Below are positions 24,101 through 35,122 of a stretch of DNA of 64,000 bases, piece after piece. Origin of the DNA: Mesodorylaimus sp. YZB2_4 (taxonomy: Eukaryota; Nematoda; Enoplea; Dorylaimida; Dorylaimidae); the NCBI GenBank assembly GCA_030248295.1, contig JASANH010000499.1, forward strand, positions 558,001-622,000. The letters are read 5' to 3'. Every line of letters begins with the position of its first letter. Positions within the stretch are counted from its first letter, which is position 1. Made by a program: the position numbers and the translations under genes. The notes under the pieces are model-generated. The model ran no database searches and was not told the origin of the DNA. It saw nothing but the letters and a program-made list of their open reading frames with translations.

Positions 24101-24856
24101 ATACAGTATAGCCATGGGTACAAGATACCACATCACCGGGCAAAAACCAGATTGGTAAAACATAGTTTAAGTGTTAGGTGTTTTAAATGACAGTCACCAT
24201 TCTATAACAGACTCTGTTTTGTCTGAAATCATCATCACGGTTTGTAGGCCATCGCAACTTTACACGATTGCATTCCCCGTTGACACAAGAGCTTACATCA
24301 GTTCAATTTCTGATTTCAGGACACTCTGTGGATGGATTGCCTGCTCTTCACGCAGTAATAACTCGCACTTATGTTGTGGCAGCTACTGTTCAGCATACAT
24401 GGCGACGCTCTTATCTTTAGTCTAGCCCCTGATTTATTCCTCGAGCTGACTGTGTACGTTTGTCGTCGGAAAAAATGAAGCTAGGTCCTTTTGTGCATCG
24501 TTATCCAACTGTACTGTAAGGCAAGTGTTGTCCAACTGTGACTGAATAGGAGTCTTGCAGCAGACTGATATATGAGTCTAATCGTATGAGGTGATGCCAT
24601 GCTACAGTACATATTTCTTGTCGATAGATCAGTTTACAGTTGCGAAAACAAATTAAAATATAGGGTGCCTTGCCTATGTTTTTGTACAATATGCGATCGC
24701 ATACACACATTGCTGCTACTAGCTGTCACCTAGCAAAGAACATTTAGTAAAAGGCACGGCTAACAGGAAATTGTAACGTAATAAAACGGATTTAGAGCAC
24801 TGCCAACTCCAAAACAGAACAGAAAAAAAAGACAAACCTGCCAACCTAAAACCTAC

Positions 24857-25063
24857 CTCCTGCCAGGACTTTGAAAAATGCGGAGGTACCATGCAATTCA
24901 GTGGTGTTCCAACAAACAGTCGATACCCTGCTATCAATGATAATCCCAATAATAATTTTGGAGTTAACCAATGGTTTATGCGATCGTCGAGACAAGTATA
25001 GCAGTGAATTGAAAAGCCAACACCACTTTTTAAATATAATAAACTTCTTTCCAATACTGACAT
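24857..25063 (-). CDS. Innexin alternative first exon D (69 codons), most divergent
   Basis: ATG at 25063 (MSVLERSLLYLK) to TGGCAGGAG|GTAGGT at 24857, phase 0. The pattern is innexin (LDDRINHWLTPKLLLGLSL, then GYRLFVGTPLNC, then KSWQE), with the loop cysteine kept, but the otherwise shared SFKQFGG is GYRLFVG and DDFIDRLH is DDRINHW. It fits the frame of shared exon 2 (572 aa). It is 2.7 kb upstream of exon A and 6.5 kb from exon 2. Its divergence allows that it belongs to another innexin whose other exons are gone. Confidence 0.75.
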
Positions 25064-25828
25064 TAAAAATCAATTGGTTTTTTCAAAAATGGAGAAAAAT
25101 ATTCACTTTCCTCAATAAACGACCAAACTTCAGTGAAGCCATTCAGAACCGCAGATTCATCAATTTTAATTCAGGTTTCTTTTAACTCTGACGCAAGCAA
25201 GTATAAAAACCCTCGATCCAAATATGTGACAGAACAGGCCAGCACAGTGGCGCTTACAAGACGAGCTAGCTTTACGAATAGTCGAGCAGGAAAGTTTGCA
25301 TAAATATCAGACAGTTGATTCTACAAGCGTGGTCTACATGTCGCGCTCATACATCAAGCGTGTTTTCGCGAGGTGAAAAGATTTAGGAAGGCTTGAATTT
25401 TTGAAAAAAGTTGGACTACTCGTGCATAGTAGAACGCCTTTTTGTACATGAGAAATAAGCTTCTTGAACAAATATTGAAACCATTTGCCCGCAGGAAGGT
25501 GAAAGAGGGGAATCTTTTCTTGTGCATTGAGATATAGAATAAGGAAGGATGACTCTGCTCGAAATGCACGAAAATATGGTGCGGACTGGTTATATGTTTG
25601 GTGAACTCGAGTATTTCTCACCTGTTTAAATGTTAGAACGGTCAACATCGATTGGAAGATCATCATGCGACTTTATCTGAGTATCTTGAGTCTCGCAGAC
25701 TGCAAGCATCAAATTGATATGTACTTCTATGCAAGTGTGCAGAACACCAGACTTAGGTTTACAAAAATCTTGAGTTCCCGGGCAATTATAAAAACAGTGC
25801 AGATCTGATATTCAAGAGCAGCAAAATT

Positions 25829-25913
25829 TCCTCCGAGCCGGATTTGAACCAGCGACCTATGGATAACAGCTGCCCTCTACAGTCCACCGCTCTACCAGCT
25901 GAGCTATCGGAGG
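25829..25913 (-). tRNA. tRNA-Tyr (GTA) with a 12-nt intron
   Basis: The minus strand reads CCTCCGATAGCTCAGCTGG at the 5' end. The 7-bp acceptor stem CCTCCGA/TCGGAGG is perfect, with discriminator A. The D arm is normal. The anticodon arm is TGGACT-GTA-G, interrupted one base 3' of the anticodon by AGGGCAGCTGTT, then ATCCA. The T arm holds GGTTCAAATCC. Removing the 12 nt gives a standard tRNA-Tyr anticodon loop; introns at this position are usual in eukaryotic tRNA-Tyr genes. A TTTT pol III terminator follows within a few bases. Confidence 0.95.
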
Positions 25914-27432
25914 CTCTTCTCAAGAGAGAACTGAAATGGAAAACTTTCTGGGGCTATTTGGTGAAAAGTTTATGCAAATTGGCTTGAATAACCCCAGGGC
26001 ATGTTCGAGAGGCGGCCCTCCCCCATGTCGCCATTCGAAAATTTCTGATAGCCCAAAAGAATGACTAGAATGCCTGGACAATGGCTGATGATGTCGAATT
26101 GTGCTGTACAGTGTCAAACCTCGACAATCTGTTTCACCCCCCTACGTTATATATGTATCCTGGCAACACGCAAACACTACCCTTTTATGAAGACTTCTAG
26201 TCTGCTTGTGAGACCTCATGCTGAGAAGTAAAACACTCGACTGAATGCCAGAGTTCGAACTATCACCCTCACCTATCACCTGCAACTTCACCTGGGTTTG
26301 CATAGTTTGACTCAAAGATGAACTTTACTTCGTCAGCACAACACTTGGGATTGGTTTTGCGCACTATCAAAAGCTATCATTGTAGGTGCGAGGTGCATAT
26401 TTTACCGCTAAAATTCAAATTTGGAATTGTATATTTTATGCGACTGTCTGAAATGAATAGCTTTTTTACATCAAAACTTTACGGAGCTACTCGATTTTTT
26501 CACGGAAAAGGTGCAATCTTAAAATTTCACAGCAGCTATTGCGCAATTACTTTAGAATGTCCCTCAGCAGATTTTTGGACAAAAATGTGAGACTCTTTAT
26601 GTATATTTCGCAGAAAAAAAACAACATCCGCAATTCGTCTACACTACTTTAGTGTGCATTTATGAAATCAAGATTTTCCCCTCGTGTCAATTTTGCTCGA
26701 CCGCTGATGACACTGTCTTTACTCTACCCACTGGCTGAGCAAGATGCACTCTGAAATCGATGTCGAAATATTGGAAAAAGAGTGTGATGGTCAGATTCAG
26801 CACCCATGCTTTAGTGTGGCGGAAGATTTTGGAGCTCCATCTCACAAGGAAACTTCGCCAACCGTTAGGTCGAACTTTGCAAAACTAAAACTTGTAATAT
26901 GGTCCTGGACCCAAAAGAAAGCTCTGTGCAAAATATTAGAGGCGTCTGGCCAATTGATCAGCAGTGATCAGTGCTTAGAAAACAGTCAAATTATTTTATT
27001 CTACCGGAAGCTTTAGGCTTTTTCAGGGGAAAACCCCCCGAACCAGACTGTTGGAAGTTAAAATTCGAAACCCCGAACCCAAAAACCGAGTTTGGAAAGA
27101 ACTCTGCATGTTTTCCTTAACTCTCGGCTTCCTTACCACATAAAACTCCAAGACTTTGGACGCTGACCACTACTGACCAGTTAGCCTGACGCCTCTGATA
27201 TTTTGCACGGAGCTTTCTTTTGCGCCTAGGAACATATTACAACTTTTCGTTTTTTAAAGTCCGACTTGACTGCTGGCGATGTTCCCTTGTCCAGTTATTA
27301 AAGAAGTCGAAATTTTCATTTCCCAGAGGTCACCCATTGCAATCAAGAATTTCAGCATATTCACATGGGTGCTGGAGGTCCAGAATTTTGACTACCCGCA
27401 TTAAAAAGTGGGTGCTGAATTTGTATATCATA

Positions 27433-28813
27433 GGGACCATCCATAAAAGTCGACTGGCTCAAAATCTCGATTTTTTGACCCCCCCTCCCGCCTGACCGCA
27501 TGCCGACCACTTCTAGCGGACCCCCTCAAAAATGGTCGACCACTTCAGCCAGACCCCCTCCCCCTTCCAAACGCAGTTTTGTGAAATTATTTATCTTATG
27601 CTTTCTTGAGCTCGACAAGATGCCATCTCCTTTAAAGAAATTTTTTTTTATCCATGGAGCGGACTTCTATTTTGTAAAAGCCTCCGCAAACTTTTGCCAC
27701 AACTTTTTCCCTTGTTTTTAAAAAAGTTTAGCGGGCCGCGTCGACCCGAGTTCTCCATGGGACTTCCAATAATATAAGCTGGCCAGCAGTCATGAGAAAA
27801 GCGGGGCTGTGAGGTGACTAGGGATAGGCGGGGATCCCAATCCCGATCCTGATACCGATACCGTCGGGATTTGACCCCTCCCGATACCAATCCTGATCCT
27901 GACATTGGGGCATCGGGATTCTGCTAATAATGATGATATGCATAAGCATGGTGGGTACACGCTGATCCGTCATATCTGCGATAAAGCAATAGCGATGAAG
28001 AGACAACAGCAACATGGCAAAATTTCAGCTTATTTATAATGACTGAAACTCGATCTGATGAAAAGCTTAAAAAAACCTGGATAACTAAAGTGTGCTTTAG
28101 TCTGGAAAATAGACTCATCTCCTTCGTGTGCAAACAATGTACGACCTCAAACAAAAAATCCCAATCCTGATTCCGAAAAAGGTGATCCCGACCTAGCCCT
28201 ACAGGAAAAAAAGAGGTAACCAGCTCTCACGGCAGGGCCGCTGTGTCTTCACCTCCACACGAGGGCATACTGGTTAAGAAGGGGTGCCGGCTTAGCTCGG
28301 GGACCATCTCGACTGGTGTTTGAGGACAGTTTCCCAATTCTCTGCTCCTTGGGTGGGCGTCCGCCGTTTGACATTCGCAGGGGTGTCGCCCAGAGCCAGG
28401 TGTCCAAAACCAACGGCAAGCTACTAATCTGCCGTCCTCCGACGGAATAGAACCTCGGCCTCCCAGTCAGGGTTGCGGGTCAGCAAGGCGGGTCAACGCC
28501 TGAACCAGCTTAGCTGTCGCCTTCCAACTTCTCCCTTATGGATCAGATGCCATTTCAGCTGGGAATAAGAGTCCTGATGAACCCGAAATTGCATTATCGA
28601 GAATGAACGACCAAGGAGAAGAGAAGACAAAAAGTTTGAAGGTTTGAGAGCGCAATACTGGTGAAGATAAAAGGTGTATTTTTGGCATTAAAAGCTTGAA
28701 AATTTGCTGCGGTCGACTATTGGCCGCTACCCCTCCCCCTCCCCCTCCCGCACCTGACCACTTCTTGCTAGCCCCCTCGCCCCTGGGCTGCGGTGGCCTT
28801 TATGGATGGCCCC
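27433..28813. mobile_element. Second transposon of the CCATCCATAAA family, with a nested element
   Basis: Starts GGGACCATCCATAAAAG and ends, inverted, GGGGCCATCCATAAAGG. It is flanked by ATA on both sides (27430-27432, 28814-28816), like 22873-24100. Subterminal CCCCCTCCC runs at both ends match the G-rich subterminal parts of the other copy. Length is 1381 bp, partly because another inverted-repeat element (27819-28201) lies inside. No transposase frame. Confidence 0.7.
27819..28201. mobile_element. Nested inverted-repeat element, TAGGG...CCCTA
   Basis: The left end TAGGGATAGGCGGGGATC and right end (inverted) TAGGGCTAGGTCGGGATC pair, and ATCCTGAT / AATCAGGAT subterminal arms continue the repeat. 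383 bp, non-coding. TAGGG ends suggest hAT, but no 8-bp target duplication was seen. Confidence 0.6.
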
Positions 28814-29021
28814 ATACTGCTTTTTCAATCCTGGATTTTGGAGGGAACTCTAGGAAATTTCTCGCATTCACCCTTACATGGGAACTTTAGTTTAGTTCTC
28901 GCAGCTTCTACTGTACAGTTCGTTTCTCGCTACTGTACAATTTCTCGCATGCTACTGTGCTCTTTTACACTCTACCTCCCATGTCTCATTTGTCAGCAAC
29001 GCAAAATTACTTCCAACTTTA

Positions 29022-29204
29022 CCAAAACCAATTTCATAACAGTCGAGACAATATGGTACAAGCAAAGTGAATATAGCCACCAATTTATATAAATCACCCA
29101 TCGATTAATAATTTCCTTACACACAAAAAATCCATAAGGCAAACGCCCGTAATACTGTTCGATTGCCGTTGTAATCGTAGCAAAAAACCCAAAAAATTCT
29201 AACA
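29022..29204 (-). pseudogene. Doubtful fifth innexin-like first exon
   Basis: A minus frame from ATG at about 29204 (MLEFFGFFATITTAIEQYY) has an amphipathic start, then KEIINRWVIYINWWLY and HIVSTVMKLVL before GTAAAG. The spacing of these pieces resembles exon D (helix, D/E-x-I-N-x-W, TM1 ending in VS), but there is no loop cysteine and no W-E-Q end, so it would not supply a complete innexin start. Either a decayed copy or chance. Confidence 0.25.
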
Positions 29205-30041
29205 TCTTTTCACAGTAAGGCATACTCATGTATTGCCACTGAGTAATTACAAAGTTAGAACCAAGTCTAAATATAGGCACATCACAATCCATATCGTACA
29301 GCACAACATTTAACACTTTTGGTCCCTAATAGCTGCAAAAAATGGAAGAATTCCCGAAGCAAGGCCCCCATTCCAAATATATCATCAATTTCTTCGCCAA
29401 GGCAACAAAACGCAAACTGGTTATTTCATTCCGGGTCAAGACAATCAAAACAAAGGAAAAAGACGCAAAATACAAAGAGGCAAGTTTCTTTTCATAATAC
29501 CAAATATCTTAGCCCGTGCTCAATATTCCAAATCCCACATAAGGGCCAACTCCACAAACACAACCCCTGCTCACACAACACGAACTGTAATACTTTTTTC
29601 AAAAGATCAATAATCAGATTGTCCTGCACCCTCAACTATTATGCATACTCAACTTAGGTGGCAAGTGATCGCTGATTTAAGATCTGTCTTAGAAAAGGCA
29701 AATACAAAACAAAAAGGCAATATACTGTGCAAAAAACTGTACCTACTACACAAATTTTTCTACTGTAAATCACCCTGGGCTGGGAAGAAAGTATTAATAA
29801 GAAACAATAAAAAAGCAATTTCCCATAACTAAGGGAATTCCAAAAAATTTTCTCGTCCTAATTACTTTTCACCATTTTGTTCTGACAAAATGGAAATATG
29901 AGATTTTAGCTCATGTGTGCCTGAAACGTTCTTGGTCCACAAAAATGTGATCACAACTCAAAAACGTCCTGAACCTTACAAAAGTCATAACATATTCAGA
30001 TTCATAGAACCCAAACCCGAAAGTTGCCAAAAATGGAAGAC

Positions 30042-33000
30042 TTACGCGGGTTTGTACACGCGACACGTTTCCAAGATGTCGTACAACATTTGTTTCGTTG
30101 TGTCTTGATCGTATTGATGGCCTTGTAAATAACGAAGTACGCGTTCCTGACAATCCAATACTTTTCTTTCCAATTGCTCGCAGTGATCGCGTAGCATATG
30201 AGCTTCGTTTTCGTATCGTCGTCCATTCGATTCCAAAGTGCCGATTCGACTTTCCAAACGCGATATTTTACTTTCTTGACTTGTCGTTTTACTTTCCAAA
30301 AATCGACATCGATTTTCCGTCAAGGCCAATCTTCCTTTGAGTACAGTGCACTGCGAACACGGATCGCCATTGCCACCACGAGCAGCCGATGTTGGACTGG
30401 CGTTGTTGACTGCTGCCACGGCTGCTAACGTGTCCAGAATACTGGTCGGACTGGTCTGACCACCCGAAGATGCTGTGGACGATGACGACGATCCGACGCT
30501 GGATTCGGTTGGACTGATATGACTGCCACCGGCGCTGATTCCACTTTCGGATGATGCCGTCGTAGTGAGAAGACGAGACGTGCCGTTGGCTTTGGTTGTT
30601 GCACTGGAAGCGTGATCGTTGCCCGCGGCGATCAAGGGCGACGGTGTCAATTGTTCACGTTTCATGGCCAAATCTTTCAAAAAACCATTCGTAGCTGGTG
30701 CTGACGTGTTCAAACTATTCATCACCGACGAAGTGGACGCTGCTGAACTGCTCTTGCGTCTTTGCTGATGACTGTACGAATCGCGGCGTTGTTGGCTTTG
30801 TTGTTGTTGCGCCGCGGCCGCCAATTGCATTTGCACTTGTTGCAATTGCTGGAGCGGATTTGGATAAAAGAAATTAGCCATCAACGACGCGTCCGTGTTC
30901 TTATTTCGTAAAGCATTGTTCAATTTCTTCTGATATAACAAGCTGTTTAATGGCGATGCGCTGATGGCTGAACGAAGAACGGGCAAATCCTGTTGTTGTT
31001 GCGATTGAGGCCCATTTTGGAAATGTTGCTGCAATGCTGCCAAGGGCGACTCGCCATTGCGCACATTTACCGTCACACTTCCACCATCAGTGCTTAATTT
31101 TCTTGTGTTCAACGATGACCGTCTCGATCCATTGGTACTGATGGCGGGGCTGTCCACATTGGACGAGGGTACGCTGAGGAAGGGCTCTTCCGATCCGTCC
31201 TCATCATCGTGTTGGCCATCGTCGCCAGCCTCATTTCCAATTAGCTCGTCGGGCACGCCATATTCGCCACCATTGCCATTCATTCTGCCATTTGCCCTCG
31301 ATTCCATTTCTTCATCATCTTCGCCCATTTCGCAATTGATCTCTTCTCCATCATCCTCGTCGATCATCATGGCCCCTGGGTATTCGCCATCTTCATTCAT
31401 GTCCTCATCGGCCAGTTGCTCGTTACGATTCTTCCCACCATCGCTGCGTTTGCGATTGGAACTGGCCTCATTCTTTTGTCCCATTGCACCTAGACCAGAA
31501 GTTGGACTCGCACCTGGGAACAGTCCAGGTGGTAGCAAACCAGCCAATGCCGCTGGATTTACACCGCTCAATTTTGCTGCTGCTGCAAAATTTGGGAAGA
31601 AACTGGCCAAATCGAATCCACTCGGCCCATTCGATGTTGGTGGGGCGCCAGTTGGTGATGGAGCGCCTGGTGTTCCGATACCACCAAATATGGCTCGTTC
31701 TCGAATGCGACTGATCAGTTCATCCCGCGAGGGTATGGTCGGGAATATACCACCTGCCAAACCGGGAGGTGTCATCGACAGTGGCGACGTATTCACGCCA
31801 TTTCCATTGGCCGACGATGGACGCGATGAGTTGGACAAACCGTTCAATGCGGCCGCAGCACCTGGCGGTGGACTGGTGGAACTTTTTGCGATGATCGATA
31901 CATTGCCCGGATTGCCGGTAGCCATAGCTTGCATGTGGATGTGCAGACTGGTCTTGTCCGGAAACGCCCAGTTGCAGCAACGGCACATAAACATGCGCGA
32001 AATTTGGTGCTTCTTGTACATGTGCGCCCGAAGCGTTTCATTGCCTGAAAAGGAGAATAACGGCCGCTTTAGATGACAAATACTAAATGCGTTCATAAAA
32101 CAGATGGCCAGATGTGGGTGGATAGACCTATTGGGGGCACAAACAGGTGTCAAGGACAAAACGGCGAAGCCTTGGAGTCGAATGGAAGAGTCCACCAAAA
32201 ATATCATCAAAAGCCTATTGATCTATTTTTGCGAGAGATTCAAAAAGTCAAGGGTAGCCTCAATCAGCTAATACTAATACATTTGAAGGCATGCATCCTC
32301 TATCACGGAAATGTATCGATTTTTCTAAAATCAGTGTAGACTCCTTTGCAGAACACAAAATTTCACGCAATAAGCATGCTTATTCAACCAATTAAATTTA
32401 GCTTCCTCAAAAAGGCGTTAAATCCATGAAGTGGGTCATTATACATGTACACCCTGCCGGAGGACATCAGCACTCACAGGAAAACCACACTGTAAGGGGG
32501 GTAAATGAGTATTTACCATGCTAGCACCTGGGGCTAGTTTCACAATCAGCAGGGACATGTCCTAAATTTAGGACGATCAAATCACAACGATGTAGGATAG
32601 GCTTAGGACATGTCCTAGGTGATTGTGAAACCGGCCCCTGTCGTCGGATTGACGTTTGTTCAATCCTCATCTAAATTAGGAGACCATAAAAATAAGATGC
32701 GCAATGAGCACCAACACCTGCAGTTTAAGTTAGTGGGCCATGGTGCTATCAGGCGGGACGCATCTTAGCGCTAATCTTGGGATGCATCACAACTCATTTT
32801 GGAAGTGTCCGCAGACTGTCACTGGCGCTATTTTCTCTCTGAAGCAGCTTATCATGCGACAAATTTGAAAACAGTCGAACAAGCACCTGTGCTACAGTAC
32901 ATGTTTCCGTAGTGTGTTATTTTCTGACTCTTCGCTCTATGTTGTGAACACAGCAATAGCTGGCGGCTGTACCCCTTAGTCCCTAGCACTGCCATCCAAG

Positions 33001-35122
33001 GCTATTTTATCCAAATCTGGGCCAACGAACCTCCCGCCAACAACAACGTACGCTTTGAAAGAGCCAGACAGAGTAGGCTATTGGCAAAATTTCGAGGACA
33101 AAGTGTGCTACGGAACGCGTCACGTTGTCCTAAGCATAGGCAGCTGGCGCCATCCGCCAACATCTCGCTCCGGCTCGACGCATTTTCGAGGGTCACCGAC
33201 CGACCACCTCGAGAAATATAACGAATTTTTCCTTTTCTGTCATCATTTTAGGCCAGCCTCGAGAAACTTGGCGAGAAAGAATGGAGCGTGAGCAATTTCG
33301 ATTCTCCTTGATGACGACTTACGCCATTGTCGTCGTTCCCCCTCGGGCGGGCTTGAGCGCAGCAGTTAGGGTCAGTCGAATAAGGTTATCCACCCACCAC
33401 CGCCATCGTGGCCAATACGACTACGCTTTTGTAAAGCAACCCTCGATTCTCGTGCTACCCAATTTCTATCTTCGGCCCTCGCACTCGGATGACCGCAGTT
33501 CAAGGAATAGCTTTTTTACATCCCACCCCGTCGAGACAACAAAGAAAAGAATAGCCGAGCCAAGAAAAGCCTAGAGTCCTTGTATGGTAGGCGCAAGGTT
33601 CGGGTCACTTCTTTCCTTCATACCAGCACACACAACGGGAGTATTAATCAGAACAGCAGCGGGACGCCCCACGCCGACGCACTAAATCATCAAATCGGGG
33701 TCCCGACCTCGACTCATCATCATTCGCCTCCTAGCCTCAATTTATCGGCTTCATCGTTCCCACGACCGATCCAACACCAGCTGAGGCCCTAAATGGCTAG
33801 CTTGTCAACCAGCATGGGCCTTTTTCTACCCAAAAAGGACACTGCACCGAACGAAATAAGGACGCCGAATTCAAGCTTACTGTACATTCACTCGAGACGA
33901 GACGTGGCTCAGGAAACTTGCCGCACTGCATTGGCTAACAACGAGACACTTCTGCGTCTTACAGCCTGAGGCAATTTGCGAAGATCAGTTTGCCGCCCCC
34001 GTTTCGAATGATTGTTTAACCTGGAATGGTATTTCCGACTTCCCGCTCCCCAACCCACTCGCAGCTACTTGTTGATCCCACTAGCTGCTGAGTGCTTGGA
34101 AAACATGGGCTACTCGTGAAAACTCGTGAGTCATGAGTGGATTGTAACAGATACATGGGAATAGGGCACTTCGAGATGCGTATGATCACATTATTCAAAT
34201 TCAAAGTGCTGATCACTTTTTGGCCTAATTTCGATTTCCGAATTTTCCAATCTGGACTGAAAATTCCACGACTAAAACCTAAGCCATTGTCCCTCTAACT
34301 AGACTATGCGACTCTTCTGTTACAGCAACATTTTTTTGCCTCTATTTAAAATACAGAAAATACTTAGCGATAAAATCCTACATAACTGGTAGACAACAAA
34401 AAAACACCTCCACATGTTAACTATGCCCCAAAACAAGTCAAAACTCGTAAATTTCTTATCGAACGTAACCTTGTTTCAAGGTCTTTCTATGACTCAGTGT
34501 CAGCTCGATCAGACTAACCTTCTTTCTGTTGGGGGTAGGTTCCAGACAAAAAAAAACAGGAAAACATTTCCAGATTTTGTGAATCTAGAAATTTCTTTTT
34601 TCAAAAGACTCTTAATCCTCATTTAAAAGTTACAAAGCGTCAAACGCATTTTGAATTTGAATATTCAGTGTTGAAAAATTTACACCTTCTGCCTAGACTG
34701 CGCGAGTGCCAAAAGGCGGGAGCTGCAAAAGCTCACGGTGGACCGGTAAAAATAAGACACAAAAAAGTAAAAGAGACTACAATAGCCCTGAAACACCGAA
34801 AAAACACAAAAAAAAACTTGAGTCTTATGAAGAATATATTACAAAAAGACTTACTCGTGATTTCCTTATTGCACAAAGTACACGTGTAGCTTTTGAAGTG
34901 GGCTTGCATACGATGACGACTGAGCGAACTGCTGTGACAAAATATTTTGTTGCATAACGAACATCGAAATGTTCCTGAAAAAATATGAATCTAATAAAAC
35001 TTGACTAAACCATATCAAAAATCAAGCTATTTAGTGCGAGCAAGTTTGTACCTGTTTTTTGTGAAAGCTAGCACATTCTTACCTTTCAAATCTGGTCGCC
35101 TTAATTCAGTTCGATAAGGCAT
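30042..35122 (-). CDS. C2H2 zinc-finger transcription regulator with C-terminal coiled coil
   Basis: Three coding exons: 35122-35083, 34974-34855, 32044-30042; junctions G|GTAAGA, TTTTTTCAG|GA, A|GTAAGTC and TTTTCAG|GC keep phase; 720 aa. The ATG follows an in-frame TGA. Residues 1-16 read MPYRTELRRPDLKGTF. ZF1 (18-39) and ZF2 (45-66) are complete C-x2-C-x12-H-x4-H fingers; ZF2 is split by intron 2 at Ser54. ZF3 (about 74-92, CRCCNWAFPDKTSLHIH) lacks a properly spaced last His. Then come a Ser/Pro/Ala/Gly-rich region, a basic patch, long acidic runs, Gln-rich and RRDS/RRKSS segments, and from about residue 615 a CSQC pair and a coiled coil ending in YLQGHQYDQDTTKQML. Probably a nuclear DNA-binding regulator; I do not recognise the orthologue. 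The TAA lies inside a GCGTAAGT donor-like sequence, so splicing there would give another C terminus. Confidence 0.88.
32045..34854 (-). other. Long intron 2 of the zinc-finger gene
   Basis: A 2.8-kb intron bounded by GTAAGTC and TTTTCAG. It contains a short imperfect inverted repeat near 32535-32638 (GGGCTAGTTTCACAATCA and its counterpart TGATTGTGAAACCGG, with GGACATGTCCTA repeated inside), a probable small foldback element. The piece at 33000-33800 is GC-rich and has open frames but no recognised domain. Confidence 0.7.
32530..32640. mobile_element. Small foldback element
   Basis: GGCTAGTTTCACAATCA at the left pairs with TGATTGTGAAACCGGCC at the right, and GACATGTCCTAA is matched by TTAGGACATGTCCTA inside. 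About 110 bp, nearly all in the stem. No coding sense. Confidence 0.7.

Larger units (their letters stand above)
25064..30041. other. Intergenic region: tRNA and nested repeats
   Basis: Between innexin exon D and the zinc-finger gene. Contains tRNA-Tyr (25829-25913), the DNA transposon 27433-28813 with a nested element, and a doubtful innexin-like exon near 29020-29204. 25914-27432 and 29320-30041 show nothing I can name. Confidence 0.6.

Noticed and set aside
31057..32076. 339-codon plus-strand open frame
   Set aside because: Exactly antisense to the zinc-finger exon; its Ser/Pro-rich content mirrors the low-complexity coding strand.
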